A stretch of DNA of 64,000 bases from NCBI GenBank assembly GCA_030267565.1, contig BRXU01000018.1, positions 2,480,001 through 2,544,000 on the forward strand. Direction: 5' to 3'. The DNA comes from Pleodorina starrii (Eukaryota; Chlorophyta; Chlorophyceae; Chlamydomonadales; Volvocaceae). This document shows, piece by piece, positions 13,343-24,294 of this stretch. The notes beneath the pieces are model-generated. The model searched no databases. It was not told the origin of the DNA and saw only the letters and a list, made by a program, of their open reading frames with translations. Every line of letters begins with the position of its first letter. Positions within the stretch are counted from its first letter, which is position 1. The translations under genes were made by a program, and so were the position numbers.

Positions 13343-13464
13343 CACCATATACAAATTAGACTCCGGGCATGCCTGCCCAGGCTATAACCAGAGATCATGA
13401 AAGGCTCGCACAGCGCAGCAGCACCGCCGCTCGCTACTCCGAACGAAAGTTCCGCGTCTATATA

Positions 13465-16400
13465 TTACGCCAAAGCGGTCGTGGTGGTGGTTGTGCTGGT
13501 GCTGGTCGACTTGGCCATGCGCAGGAAGCTCTGCAGCGCGTGCAGCCGCGAGTCGATGTCGGCGATCTCGGCGCTGGCGTCCTCAAACACCTGGGACTTG
13601 GACTCGGACTGGCTGACAACGGGTTCGCCCTGGGCACTGCTTGCATCGTCTGCAAGTGGCCAGTGCAGTGCAGTGGAGGGCAGCAGCGCGGGGTCCGCGG
13701 CGGCGTGAGGCGCAACGGTTGGGGTTGTGCGACGCCAGCTTGCGACCCTTTTCGCGGCCAGCTCCGTTTTGGGGCCGGAACAACAGTTAATGGAATCTAT
13801 CGTTGTAAGGTGTGGCTGGCCTTTGCTGCAACAAAGCAATTGATACTGGGGCGATAAATCCTCCCTAGCGCTGTTTGCTCCTGTAAAGGCATTGTTACGG
13901 GCTTACGGTACCCTAAAGCGGTTTAAATGGCCAATACCCGCGCGGGCTACGCCATGACTCACCGTTCGTGCCCCCGCCGGCTCTCCCGGACACAAAGCTG
14001 CTCAGCTTCTGCTTGACCTCCATCAGCGCCCGCCCGGGCGACATGGAGCGAGGAGAGCTGCCGGAGAAGCGGTTCCCGCCGCCACCACTGCCCGCCGCTG
14101 CGCCCCCGCCGCCACCTGGGAACTTAGACCAGCCGCTCCCGCCGCTGCCGGCCGCCGGCTCGCCCCACGCATTGGGAACGCGCCCGCCCGGCGACGTGCC
14201 GCGCGACCGATGCTGCCCGAGCGACTCGGGCAGCCGCGACCCGGGCCTGTCCACAGCGCCCCGGCTGCCGCTCCCGCCGCTGCGGCCCGGGGGGCCGCTT
14301 GCCCCGCCCGCCACCGGCCTGAAGCGTTCGCTGCTGTTGGGTCTGCTTGAGCCCGGCGACGCGTTCCGGAGGGAGGGCAACCGCTCCGCGCTTTCGGGCC
14401 GGCTCCCTGCTGACGTCACCGGCATAGCGGTACAGCATTGCGCAGGCCAAGTTGACAAATTGTTCGTGCCCAGAGGTGTTACTCACAGGAGCATACGCAA
14501 CGGCTATCCATTAGCTGTCCTGCATAGTTAATTACTGGTACAGCAAACACCCGCCGTGACCCAGCCCGCCCAGGCCGGACATGGCTGTGTCATGGAGAAA
14601 CCCGCGGACGCCCGCGTTAGGTAGGATGGTGGCCCTTAGGATCTCATGCCTAAAACCAAACGCGCCCTGCCTTCTGTACACCCCATGTAACGCCGGCCCA
14701 TTCGTCAGCCCACCTGCTACTGAAGGCGCGCGCGACGACTGCCCCGATCGCGGCGGCGTCGGTGCATTGCTGCGGCGGCCGCCGTAACCCGCCTCCCGCT
14801 CTTTCCGCTGCCGCACGTACTCAGTTGGGTCAAACCTGTCATGCATTTGCAGGGAAAAAGGGTCTCCCTTCATATCGAATCTCACTGTGTGTTCGGGTAC
14901 ATGCGTCAGAGCGAGGGCCATCATGGCGGCCAAGGGCAGTTTCCCTGTCACCCGGATGCCATGGTGCCATGGTGCGGCAGGCTGGGTTCACCTGGGCCGC
15001 GCCACCGCCAGGGGCGCCGAGTTGGGCCGAGAGCGCTCCGTGCTCGATGTCTGGCGCCCGCGGCTGTTGCTCCGGCTATCCACTCCTCGCGCGGGCGGCG
15101 CGTAGCTGGGACTTGTCCTGGGGTTGAGCGCGCAAGCACGGATCAGAAAGGACCGGCACTGCCACATCTGCATTTGGTCCTTGCCTCTGCAGGACGCTCC
15201 GGCGTTGGATCGGGAATCCTTGCAGGGTAGAAGGCTAAAATACGATCAACGCTGTGGCAATGAGGCGGCATTTCGTCTGAACCAAGGACGCGGATCCAGG
15301 CGCCGGTAGTTGCCTCCTACCGCTGAAATCCCTTCGGGGAGTAGTCCCATGCACCCGCCAAATATATTGCCGCAATAGCCCACGATGGTCGGTATGGCCG
15401 CGATACCCAACCTGCCGATCCTTTCCGTGCGCAAAACCCACTCCACTCACCCGCGCCCCGCCGAGCTTGTCCGGCTGCCAGGGCGGGCACCATTACTCAA
15501 GTCGCCACCGCCACCACCGCCACCGCCGCCGCCACGCGAATAGACCGTTCTGCGGCGGGGAGCACGCACGGAGCGAGTGTCAGCTCCCCCACCTGAGCGC
15601 TCAGGCTCGGGTCAGCGTAGCACCGCAGACAGCACCCAGGATGCCGCATGATGCAAGCCACCGCGAGGGCGGTGGGGAGCACAACAGGTGTCCAGCCCGC
15701 CTGACGCGTCCACTCTTCTCGCCTGCCGGCCAGCAAGCGTCACGAGCGCTTCGCGCGCCTCACCCTTCTCAATCAGGAACCCTCACCTGACCCGCTCCAC
15801 CGACGCCATGCGGCGGTCCCGCGCCTCCAGGTCCTCCGTAAGTTGCCGTACCCGCATCTTGAGGTCCCGGATCACCTCCTTGGACCGCCCCAGCTCGTCC
15901 ACCAGCTGGTTGGGTTGCGACCCGTACACAATGAAGCCACGCGGCGGCAGAGTGCATTACTTCCGTACACGACAGGGACACAAACCACTAGGCGTGACCA
16001 AGTGCCTATGCACGTGCGCTTGCACTAACTCCCGGGTATTGGGCGATTGTACGGCAAGCCGCCGCCGCTATAGGCACGGCAATCGCCCTGGCCTTTTCAG
16101 CGTTACTAAGATCATCACGCACGTACTGCCTCTGATCGAACCCAAGAACGCCGAGATCCCGTTCGAAAACACGTTTGTGAACGCTGAGCTGGAAATCGCG
16201 TGCAAGAGGTGTTGGGAGGAGTTCAGGCTGTTAGTGGACTGGAGCTCAGACGATCTTCATAGGGACCCGCGGGATCCTCCGAGTTTGCAGAGGATGAAAG
16301 GATTCGGGAGAGGTCCGGCGTGACGGTGTGCCGTTGTCTGAACTGAATGGGTACCGCTCTGAACTGAGTGGGTACCGCATACGCCCCCGAGGCGCATGAG

Positions 16401-18276
16401 AAGCGGTGAGATCACTTGCGAGTGTGTAAGCCTCGGGAGCATCAGACGGCGCAGACGGCGCTAACGCAATTCCATCTTGGCTGCTGGAACCTAAATGTGT
16501 CTTGGTTCGCACGGCGGCCGCGTAAACCCCGCGTACCGAGCGAATTTGCAGGGTATGTGGCGGGGATGCGGTAGAGGGTAAGTTCCACGTTCTCATGTAG
16601 TGATCTACCGGTATGAGCCGCTAAGGCGGGCTGTTGATTTTTGCATTGAAAGGGAGATGCGGGTCGTGATGACCTCCTGGGACCAGGCCTAGCTCGGCAG
16701 CCTCCCAGCGGAAATTCAGAGAGCCCGTAAGAGAGATACTGCGGTATTAATCCCATCTCTTTGGAATTTGAATTATGTGTCTTGGGAATTTGAATTAAGT
16801 GCGATGCCGCTTTAGGCATTTGCCCCGCTGCACGGAGGCTGGTCGGGTCGGTGTAGCGGTTGGTCAATGCCAACCCGTGACGAAGTCCCCAAGAATTTTT
16901 TTTCGAGCAACATTGGCACGCAACGCCGCGCTTGGCCCATTTGTGCGGCTCTCCGTCGCAATACAGGAGGGCTGGGCTCTTATCCGTGGGATAAGTGCGC
17001 GCGATACCTGGCCCCCCTCTTCATGTGCGCGTCTTACCTCCTGTTGCTCCTTGGCCTTCCGCCGTAGCTCCCGCCGCTGCAACCCCCGCTCCCGCTCCAG
17101 CTCCGCCTCGGCCGCCTCCAGACGGGCCTGTAGCAGGTCCCGTTCCTTGCGCACCTAGGGACGAGCGGTTTGGGGACCCATGCACGCAACAGAGCGCGTT
17201 GCCTGACGACGGGCTGCTAACCGGTGCTGGACCGGGTACGACGAAGCCCAACATCAAGGACCCTTCGCATGAGGGATATCTAGCCATCAGACGCTGAGAC
17301 GCGCGTAGCGGGGTGACTGATGCACCGAGCATGATGCCAACGTTCATGGAATATGACCATGGCCCCATTGCGCCGTGAGTAGCTTGCTGGTGCGCCTGAC
17401 AGGAGCCACCCCGAAACCTGGTGCACCGATTACCCACCGTCTTCAGGTCCCGTGACAGCTCCCGAGCCTCCGCGGACTGGTCCATCCCCGCCCCTGACGC
17501 CCCCGCGCGCTCCATCTGCTTCAGCTGGTGCTTCAGCGCGGTGTTCTCCTCGCGGAGCCGGCGCAGCTCCGCTGAGGCTTCGCCCCCCCGCCTGCTGCCC
17601 GCCTCCGCCTGAAGGGCCTCCACCTCTGAGCGCAGCTGGCTGATGATGCGCTTCAGTTGCTGGGGGTCGGGGTTCTCCTCGTACAGGAGCGGCAGGGGGT
17701 AGTGCACGCGGTCGAACTCGGCGGCGTACGTCATAATGAGGTAGCGCTTATTGTTGGGCGGCTGTGTGCGCTGCGGGGGCACCTGGCTGCCAGCCTTTCG
17801 GCTTTTGAGGACTTCCAGGTCCTGATATGTCAGCAAGTCCACGAACACGCTGTCCGACGCCTGCTTGAGCGCCGAGAGGAGCATCTTGACGAAGACGGGG
17901 AACTTCTTGAAGTTTCCTGTCTTTGCCGTGATATCTTCGATATCTGTGAAGCGGGAAAGGTCGGAAAGGCGCAGGGCATCGAAGTGCGCACACACGGGAC
18001 CCACACCATGGCCCCGGGGCCAACATGAGTCGCTCCTTCCTGCTCACATCGAGAAGTGAAGTCCCCCCGCCATCGTGAGCAGTCTGATTTCTGCTCCACC
18101 TCCAAACAAAGTGTTTCGCTTTCTATCGTCGACACCGTGAGCAGATAGGCAACGCCATGGAACGTCACGTCGACCTGCGTCCAGATGTCATGAGCGGTGC
18201 TCACCACCTTCATATGCTCTGACAACCAATTCAGTTGGCCTGTCCGTGGGCGGCTCACCGTCTCACACAAGTCCAT
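13465..18276 (-). CDS. VFL3: VFL3 / CCDC61 basal-body protein, about 648 aa, 9 exons
   Basis: Exons on the minus strand: 18276-18048, 17943-17438, 17154-17038, 15905-15787, 15549-15451, 15117-14992, 14835-14714, 14406-13963 and 13649-13465. They total 1,947 nt with all phases matching. The N-terminal head (about residues 35-165) carries the CCDC61 signature, including IEDITAKTGNFKKF, VDLLTYQDLE and EFDRVHYPLPL. This is the XRCC4/SAS-6-like fold. A coiled coil rich in E, R, L and Q covers about 165-320. A basic Ser/Arg/Gly-rich region follows, with the family motif RFDPTEYV near 400. A short conserved helix (EIADIDSRLHALQSFL) lies near the C-terminus. The family is known to be needed for basal-body number, rootlet fibres and orientation. 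The start is uncertain: ATG 18276 or the in-frame ATG 18213 (21 residues shorter), or a missed upstream exon. Confidence 0.88.
15906..17037 (-). other. Long VFL3 intron carrying a dispersed repeat
   Basis: This 1,132-bp intron lies between the third and fourth VFL3 exons. Its middle (about 16,626-16,795) resembles a stretch at 38,490-38,635, and the rest shows no coding signal. Confidence 0.6.
16626..16795. repeat. Dispersed repeat, copy 1 (in a VFL3 intron)
   Basis: The segment shares ordered blocks with 38,490-38,635: CGGGCTGTT, ACCAGG, GCTCGGCAG, GAGATACTGCGG, AATCCCA and GAATTATGTG. Spacing is similar and divergence between blocks is moderate. I cannot see its ends or a coding capacity. 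Confidence 0.5.
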
Positions 18277-18617
18277 TTCTTCACGTCCAGGACAAGTGCC
18301 TGTTGCCTACCAATTAGTTACATTGGACTCTCAGTATAGAATGGTTGGTCGAAAGAAAGGAAAGCATGGTCACCCGAGAAAGTTTGCAGTAACGTTGTAT
18401 TGACCAGGGTCAAAGATCAAGTGAACTTTGACGTAAAACCTTTGTACAGCCCTTCAACTTGCTAAAAATTTGCCGAAGGGCACGGGGGTGCTATAGAACA
18501 GAGGATTCGAGGATGTCACGCTGAAAGCCGTACTACCAGAAAAACGGATGTCATCGATCAAGTCGTCCGAGTGACCGAGTCCAAGGTTGCGTACTGGTAC
18601 ATTGCGCCACGATCGCG
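18277..18617. promoter_or_regulatory. Divergent intergenic region between VFL3 and the SDR gene
   Basis: Only 341 bp separate the two divergent ATGs. The stretch is AT-richer than the exons. A TGTAA on the minus strand near 18,318 is probably chance. No named element is recognised. Confidence 0.5.
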
Positions 18618-21345
18618 ATGATGCGCCAAGCTAATGTCGCGTTCAAGGGCGCAGGCCGTCCATTCTTGCCTATCAACACCTCGTTTGGAAGCAGACGCCT
18701 TGCCGTCATGGCGCAAGCAAAGTTGAAGGTAGGGTAGGCAGCTTCAGCAGGGAATAATGCGGTGATTGTATTGGGATCGCGAGACAACACCTAGGCTGTA
18801 ACACCCATGGCCGCTGCGCCCCACGCCCCAGCTTGTGCGTAAGAGAAGAGATAAGTGGCCGGACCCAAATTCATAATTCGATGTGTAGGTTGCTGTTACT
18901 GGAGCTGCTGGCCGGAGTGGAGCGCTTGTGGTCAAGAAGCTGGCCGAGCGCTCGACCGACTTCGAGACGCGTGCGGTGGTCCGAAACTCATCGGTGCGTG
19001 CCCGCGCGGCGCGACGCACAGTGGACGAGGGTATTCCAATGGTGAAGCACTCCTATTAACAGACGCCAATCTGGGACGAGGGAAGATTTCCTTGGCTAGG
19101 TTTTCCGTGCTGTGAAGCCCTCCGACCCCTGGGCCCCTGGGTCGATGTGCAGGATAACACCCGGCCAGTCCACCGGACCCGCCTCCTGAGCTCTCTCGGC
19201 GAACAATCCTATAAGATCCCTTCCGCCGGAAGCTTAATCTGCATTTCCGAAAACCATGTTTTTACCCGCATGTGAACCTGTGTGAACATGACGTCCCTCC
19301 CCTTCCCCCAGTCCAAGCCCAAGCTTGCGCAGCTGGGTCTGGACGAGTCGGCAATCTTCGAGGTGGATGTCTCCAGGGGCGATACCGGAGCCTTCGCGAC
19401 TGCGTTCGCCGGCTGCGACGCCCTGGTCATCGCCACCTCGGCGGTGCCGGTGCTCAAGCCGCTCAGTCTCATCCCCGTGTTCTGGGCGAAGCTCACGGGC
19501 GGAAAGGGAGTGATGCCCCAGTTCGGCTGGAAGGAGGGCCAGTACCCGGAGCAGGTGGGGGTCACAGCAGGGACATGTGCTGTCGGCCTCAGAAGCCAAT
19601 CGGGGCAGCAAGGGGGCAGCAGGGCATACCGCCGGCGTTGCTGCTGCCTGTTCATCTCCGTGCGGCTGCTTGTGTTCTTAGGGTTTTCTACCTTTCTGTC
19701 GGTCGTGACCCTCCACCGTGCGTGCGTGAATGGCTATCAGGTCGACTGGTTGGGTCAGAAGGCGCAAATCGACGGGGCCAAGGCGGCGGGTGTCAAGCAG
19801 GTGGTGCTCATCAGCTCCATGGGCGGCACGGACAAGGACAACAACCTCAACAAGCTCGGCAACGGTGGGGGCTAGACGTGCATGCCGGTTTTGTGACTGC
19901 CCTGGGATGAGCCCTCAAACCACGCCCCTCCGCTGTGGTGCCGTTTATCTTCACCTCAGCCTTCGAGTGCGCACTGTACCCACAGTCGTGCGCGCACTCA
20001 TGAACCTGGAACCCGTACTCTGGCGACAAGCGAAGCCTCGCGCCCCAGCATGGCCGGCATACGTGTTTGGCTCATCTCCAACCTCCGCACGAATATATAC
20101 AACAGCTTCGACAGTGCGAACTTAGGAGCAGGCCCGGTTCGCTACGTATCCAGACGTGTGAGTGGACAGCCAATCCTTGGTGTACCGTATGTACACGTGG
20201 TGATGTCCTCCTGCCGCTGCTGCCGCTGCTGCTGCAGGTGACATTCTGCAGTGGAAGCGCAAGGCGGAGCAGTACCTCATGGCGTCAGGCCTCACCTACA
20301 CCATCATCCACCCGGGAGGTAGGCGGACGGGCGGGCGGGCGGGACACAGGTATGCCAGGCCAGTCGATTGCCCTCAAAAGGTGATGAAAGTGGGCAAAGT
20401 TGGTTCCAACTCAATCAACTTTGCCGATGTGTGCTGCTCCCCACGACTGGTTTGCTGCTGTGGTGGGAATTTGACTTCGGCGGATACCGTGGCGCCGCCG
20501 GGTAGGGTACGTGTGTGTGTGTACTCCGGAATGCAGGCGCTGCACACATACCGTAGAGCGCCTGTCGGCCGCACCGCTGTTGCATGAGTGCGCACCTCCC
20601 GAGCACGTTTCCGCCTCCCATCCTACGGCGCACATGGGATTCGACTCGGGCGCCCATCTGCGGCCCATCATGCCGTCCTGTCGGCCCCCCTGCACCGCAC
20701 CTCACCGCACCGCCCCGCCCGCAGGCCTCCTGGACGAGCCGGACGGTCAGCGGCAGCTGGTGGTGGGTGTGGACGACACGCTGATCAAGCAGACGGTGCG
20801 CAGCATCCCGCGCGGCGATGTGGCGGAGCTCAGCGTGCAGTGCCTCACCCTCAAAGCAGCGGAGAACAGGCAAGCAAGCGATTTTCCGCCGAGTGTCGTA
20901 CAGTGTTGTAGTAATCGTACGGTACCGGCTCCGGGTGCGGCTTCATACGGAAGGGTTGGGCTTCGTGCGTGCGGTTGGGTGAACAGCTGTGAGTCGTACG
21001 GCTGTGCGAATCGGCTAAGGAGCCGGAGCCGGAGGTTGTGGACGTCGCTACAGCCGGCCAGGCTGGCGCGGTAGCAATCAGGGGTTGGAAGCGTCTGTGC
21101 GGGCGCGTGGGGCGGTGCAGCTCCTTCCGACATGCCGGGAACCGTATCGCAGGGATCGTCTGGTGCGCCGCCCATGTACGGTACTCCCTGTGTCCTTGTG
21201 TGCGCGGTACTGCCTGCCTGCCCGCAGGGCGTTCGACGTCATTTCCCGCAAGCCCGGCGAGGGTGAGCCCACCAGGGACTTCGGAGCGCTGCTCACCGAC
21301 ATGGCCGCCAACTGCGACTACTCCATCAACAGCCAGTGGCCGTGA
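18618..21345 (+). CDS. Atypical short-chain dehydrogenase (NmrA-like, At5g02240/At2g37660 type), 308 aa, 7 exons
   Basis: Exons: 18618-18728, 18889-18993, 19312-19554, 19741-19864, 20238-20318, 20725-20869 and 21228-21345. They total 927 nt and phases agree. Exon 1 encodes a basic Ser/Ala-rich leader (MMRQANVAFKGAG...) that looks like a plastid transit peptide. Residues 38-48 are VAVTGAAGRSG, the Rossmann TGxxGxxG dinucleotide-binding loop. Family landmarks follow: LVIATSAVP, GQYPEQVDWLGQ, VVLISSMGGTD, WKRKAEQYL, TYTIIHPGGLLD and RGDVAEL. Length and block order match the plant family once the leader is removed. The family binds NAD(P); its physiological substrate is not established. Intron 6 (20870-21227) begins GCAAGC, not GT. 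The alternative of reading on runs out of frame, and the next exon joins exactly at AFDVISRKPGEG. No TGTAA was found close downstream. Confidence 0.9.
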
Positions 21346-22486
21346 GGGGCGACACGGCAAGGATGGCGGCGTCCCGCGCTGCACGATGGTGTGCGGGATG
21401 GCACAAGTGAGCTGCAAATGTCGTCTTCCGGAGCGCCTGGATACACTTTGGCGCCTGATACACGTTGGCGGGCTGGGCTAGGTAGACCCGGCGGGCTTGG
21501 ACACCTAAAGGGACATTCCGTACCAGGAAGGAAGGAAAGAAGGAAGGAGCCGAACAAGGAATTGAATTAATTTTATTGCGCTGGAAGCAGGCTGGATGTG
21601 GATATCTCACCCGCCGTTGGCTGTTGCTGCCGTACACGCATGGTTTTTTGTTGAGAGCGCGACACGCATCGCACGTTTGAAGGTGCATGAGTTCTACCTA
21701 TCCTAAGCAATATTAATGCGGTATCCTCGCTACAGTTGTGTGCACGCTGCATTGCGAGCTTCGGCATGGAGGGCTTCTCCGGGTGACGGGTGTTGTGTTG
21801 AGGTCAGGAAGGGGGCGCAAGTCTCCGCGTTTTTGTGGCTGCGGCCGTGTTGCGGGAGGCGGTGGTGAAATGAGTGCACGTCGGTTGTACGGCAGTGCGA
21901 TCTGACTGCCTTCGGCTTTGGGGACGCTGCGTGGTTGATACACCGGGTTACCGGCACGTGCCTGGACGGTTTTAGAGGTTGCCAAATAGACCCGTCGGAG
22001 GCAGGTGCTGTATAACTTATTGGTGACCACTGACCAGTCGGAAAACACGTCCTGATATTTATGTGGCTGTGGGGAGCCTTCTACCGGTACCTGCACTGGC
22101 CTAAGAAGGAAAAAAGTTGAACGAGAGCCGGAAGAGTTGGTTCTACGGCACGAGCCGATTGGCCAGGGCCGGTCGGGTCGGGGCAATGACGGTTTTCTCC
22201 AGTGGGTGAAAGAGTTCTCCCACCCAACGATCACGCCTTCCTGCTTTAGAGCTCTATTCGGATACAAGGCGTACTGTGGCCGGAAACCCCCGGGACGTTC
22301 AATACGACCCTCGCACCGAAACGCGGACAGCAACGGCCTCCTGTACACTGCCCTTCGGCACGCTTCGGACGGCAGTCAATCCAGCCTTCGCAATGCAATA
22401 ATGTCACTCGCGGCACGCAACCATTGGGTTTTTGTTGTACATGGCGTCGCCCCATTTGTGCTCAAGGGTTGGTTTTAGGGTTATTG
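21346..22486. other. Intergenic stretch without a supported gene
   Basis: This follows the SDR stop. It includes the SDR 3' UTR and AT-richer DNA such as a GAAGG-type run at 21,525-21,550. Open frames on both strands lack splice signals or codon bias, and I recognise no family. Confidence 0.5.
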
Positions 22487-22619
22487 TCCCGCGGACGTGC
22501 TGCAAACCAACATCGCCCCCCACGACGCCTACACGCGCCCACACCCCAAAATGGTAATGCTGCCGTACATCACCAACCCCGTCATGCGCCAGGAACTACC
22601 CAATTGCTTGAATGGAAGC
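22487..22619 (+). other. Unassigned exon-like coding segment
   Basis: A pyrimidine tract ending in TTTTAG is followed by 133 nt with strong C/G third-position bias. The frame reads GYCPADVLQTNIAPHDAYTR, then PHPKMVMLPYITNPVMRQEL. It ends at a GTAAAC donor. No flanking exon could be joined with confidence, so this is either an isolated exon of an unseen gene or a gene fragment. I do not recognise the family. Confidence 0.35.
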
Positions 22620-23581
22620 AGGTAAACGATACGGTAGTACTGCACAGCATGTTGTCATCGAGCAAATGTCGAGAGCAAGTCTGCTCGCAGGCATGTCTGT
22701 CTACTTGTGCGTGGAAGCGCAACTTGGAATGCCTGGACCAGATTGGACCGCCGCGAGCACGTCCTGGGAACGAGCACGTTTGCTTGCTTTGCTTTGCTTG
22801 CGGACATGTGTACACACAAAGGCCGCTTACAAGGCGCCTACGAGTGGACGCATACTTGACAAAACCCTATCGACCTGAACATAGACAGCACACAGCAGTG
22901 TGCTACGCGCAGCCATGCAGCACAATCAAATGGCCGCTGCTTGACACGCGGCAGCAAAGCAGCCTGCGCCAAAACAGCACAACTCCGATGCTCGCATTCC
23001 ACCCCCCGCCTCATGCACCCTCCGCCATAACCCTCACTCCTGCAAAGCTGTGGTTGCAGGCGTTTCGTACTCAAGGCCAGCTTTCCAAGCATGTCGCCTT
23101 CCCTCGCTGAGTCACCGCACGGGCCGCGTGGGCAGCCCCTTCCCGCCTTGTGTTATGCGTGCGCACGCAGCACCACATCAGCGTCGATCTGCGCACCCCT
23201 CCGCTTTTCCTCCGTTATCCGTTGGCCGACAGGCAAAACCCGTTTTGATGTCCGGTCCTCCTATAGCCACAAAAATGCTTACCAAAAAACCCTTCAACAC
23301 GCCATGAGTAAACCAGGATTTCGTCCAGGCCTAGACACCCTTCCCCCATTTGCTCCGTGCAGGTGGTCCTCCTCGAACCGTGTATGCCATAACTGCAGAC
23401 CCCAGCTTAACCGCTATATATGGCCTCCACGCGTACGTCTGCTTCCTGCGTACGGATTCTTCCCGCTGTTGCCGGCGAACGCAAACGAGCCCTCGGAACC
23501 GACCACGGCGGCCACGGTCCCACGCCTCCCGGGGCTTACCCGCATCGGACCCAACACTGCATCCCCGCTCCGGCATGCCCT
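22620..23581. other. Intergenic stretch without a supported gene
   Basis: Nothing convincing is seen. One plus-strand frame stays open from about 23,091 to 23,585, but its codon use and composition are not gene-like. Confidence 0.45.
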
Positions 23582-23857
23582 CTAACGCTCCGGCATATCG
23601 TCAGACTCAATCCACCTCATCCGCTCCTCCCGCGCCTTCTGCTTCTGAATCATGTAGATGTCGGGCTGCTTCGTACTGGTCTCCTTGTTTGATGACATGA
23701 ACACCACTGGAATGGCGCTGAGGCCACATAGAAAGAGCACCTGAAGCGCGACGCGTTTGCCACTGACCCCAGGCGGTAGACGCCAGTCGGGCTTCCACGT
23801 TGGCTTATAGCTGGCGCCTTTGTTGCCCTCGCCCTTCAGAAACACATAATCAAACAT
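23582..23857 (-). CDS. Small single-pass membrane protein, 91 aa, unknown
   Basis: One uninterrupted frame runs from ATG 23857 to TAG. The protein has a short polar N-terminus with a WKPDWRLPPGVSGKR stretch. One hydrophobic segment follows at about residues 35-57 (RVALQVLFLCGLSAIPVVF). The rest is a highly charged C-terminal helix (QKQKAREERMRWIESDD). The layout of a short leader, one membrane span and a charged tail is common among small organellar membrane subunits, but no family is recognised. It is divergent from the aminopeptidase gene with 437 bp between start codons. I consider it real because of its C/G-ending codons, clean start context and membrane segment. Confidence 0.6.
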   Translation of the reverse strand: MFDYVFLKGEGNKGASYKPTWKPDWRLPPGVSGKRVALQVLFLCGLSAIPVVFMSSNKETSTKQPDIYMIQKQKAREERMRWIESDDMPER

Positions 23858-24294
23858 GGAGTTCTTATGAGAAATGCTAAAATACGTTCAGGTTGTTCCG
23901 GTACAGGGGCGCCCTATCAAGAGCTGCGTAGCAAGGGTTGGAATCCTGCGAGTGTCGGTACAGTAGGATTGTTGCAAGCACAAGTAAGGAGACAGATTTA
24001 AGGAACAGTTTGCTCAATGAAGCGACGAGGTCACTTCTCAGTTATCACTTGCAAAAGCTGACAGTTGATGCCGTAAAACTGACGAAGCTGCTGCGCTACC
24101 CCCTACCCGGGTGTGGGTCGCGCGGTATTATCGCTCTATGCAGATATACATCCCAGCGCATCCTGCAGAACTGCCACAAATTCATATTTAAGAGTCATAA
24201 CGCGCTGTACCAAGTTCGGTTCTTACGCGTGATAGCGTTGCAACGAGCTAACATCTATGCGCACGGTTGCGGCAACTTGAGATATTAAATAGCC
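23858..24294. promoter_or_regulatory. Divergent intergenic region between the small membrane protein and methionine aminopeptidase genes
   Basis: This is a 437-bp AT-richer gap between divergent start codons. Both promoters are expected here. No specific element is recognised. Confidence 0.5.

Larger units (their letters stand above)
12894..13464. other. Convergent 3' UTRs of the WD40 and VFL3 genes
   Basis: No coding region is seen here. The WD40 stop is at 12,893 and its first downstream TGTAA is at 13,338. The VFL3 stop is at 13,465 on the other strand and its first downstream TGTAA is at 13,044-13,040. If both signals are used, the two transcripts overlap by roughly 300 nt. Confidence 0.6.

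Noticed and set aside
15769..15981. Other frames over VFL3 exons encoding Gly/Gln-rich peptides
   Set aside because: They are out-of-frame shadows; the VFL3 frame is fixed by conserved motifs and splice phase.
18190..18220. A possible 30-bp intron in the VFL3 first exon (GTGAGC...CGCAG)
   Set aside because: Thirty bases is too short for an intron here and the sequence stays in frame, so it is read as coding.
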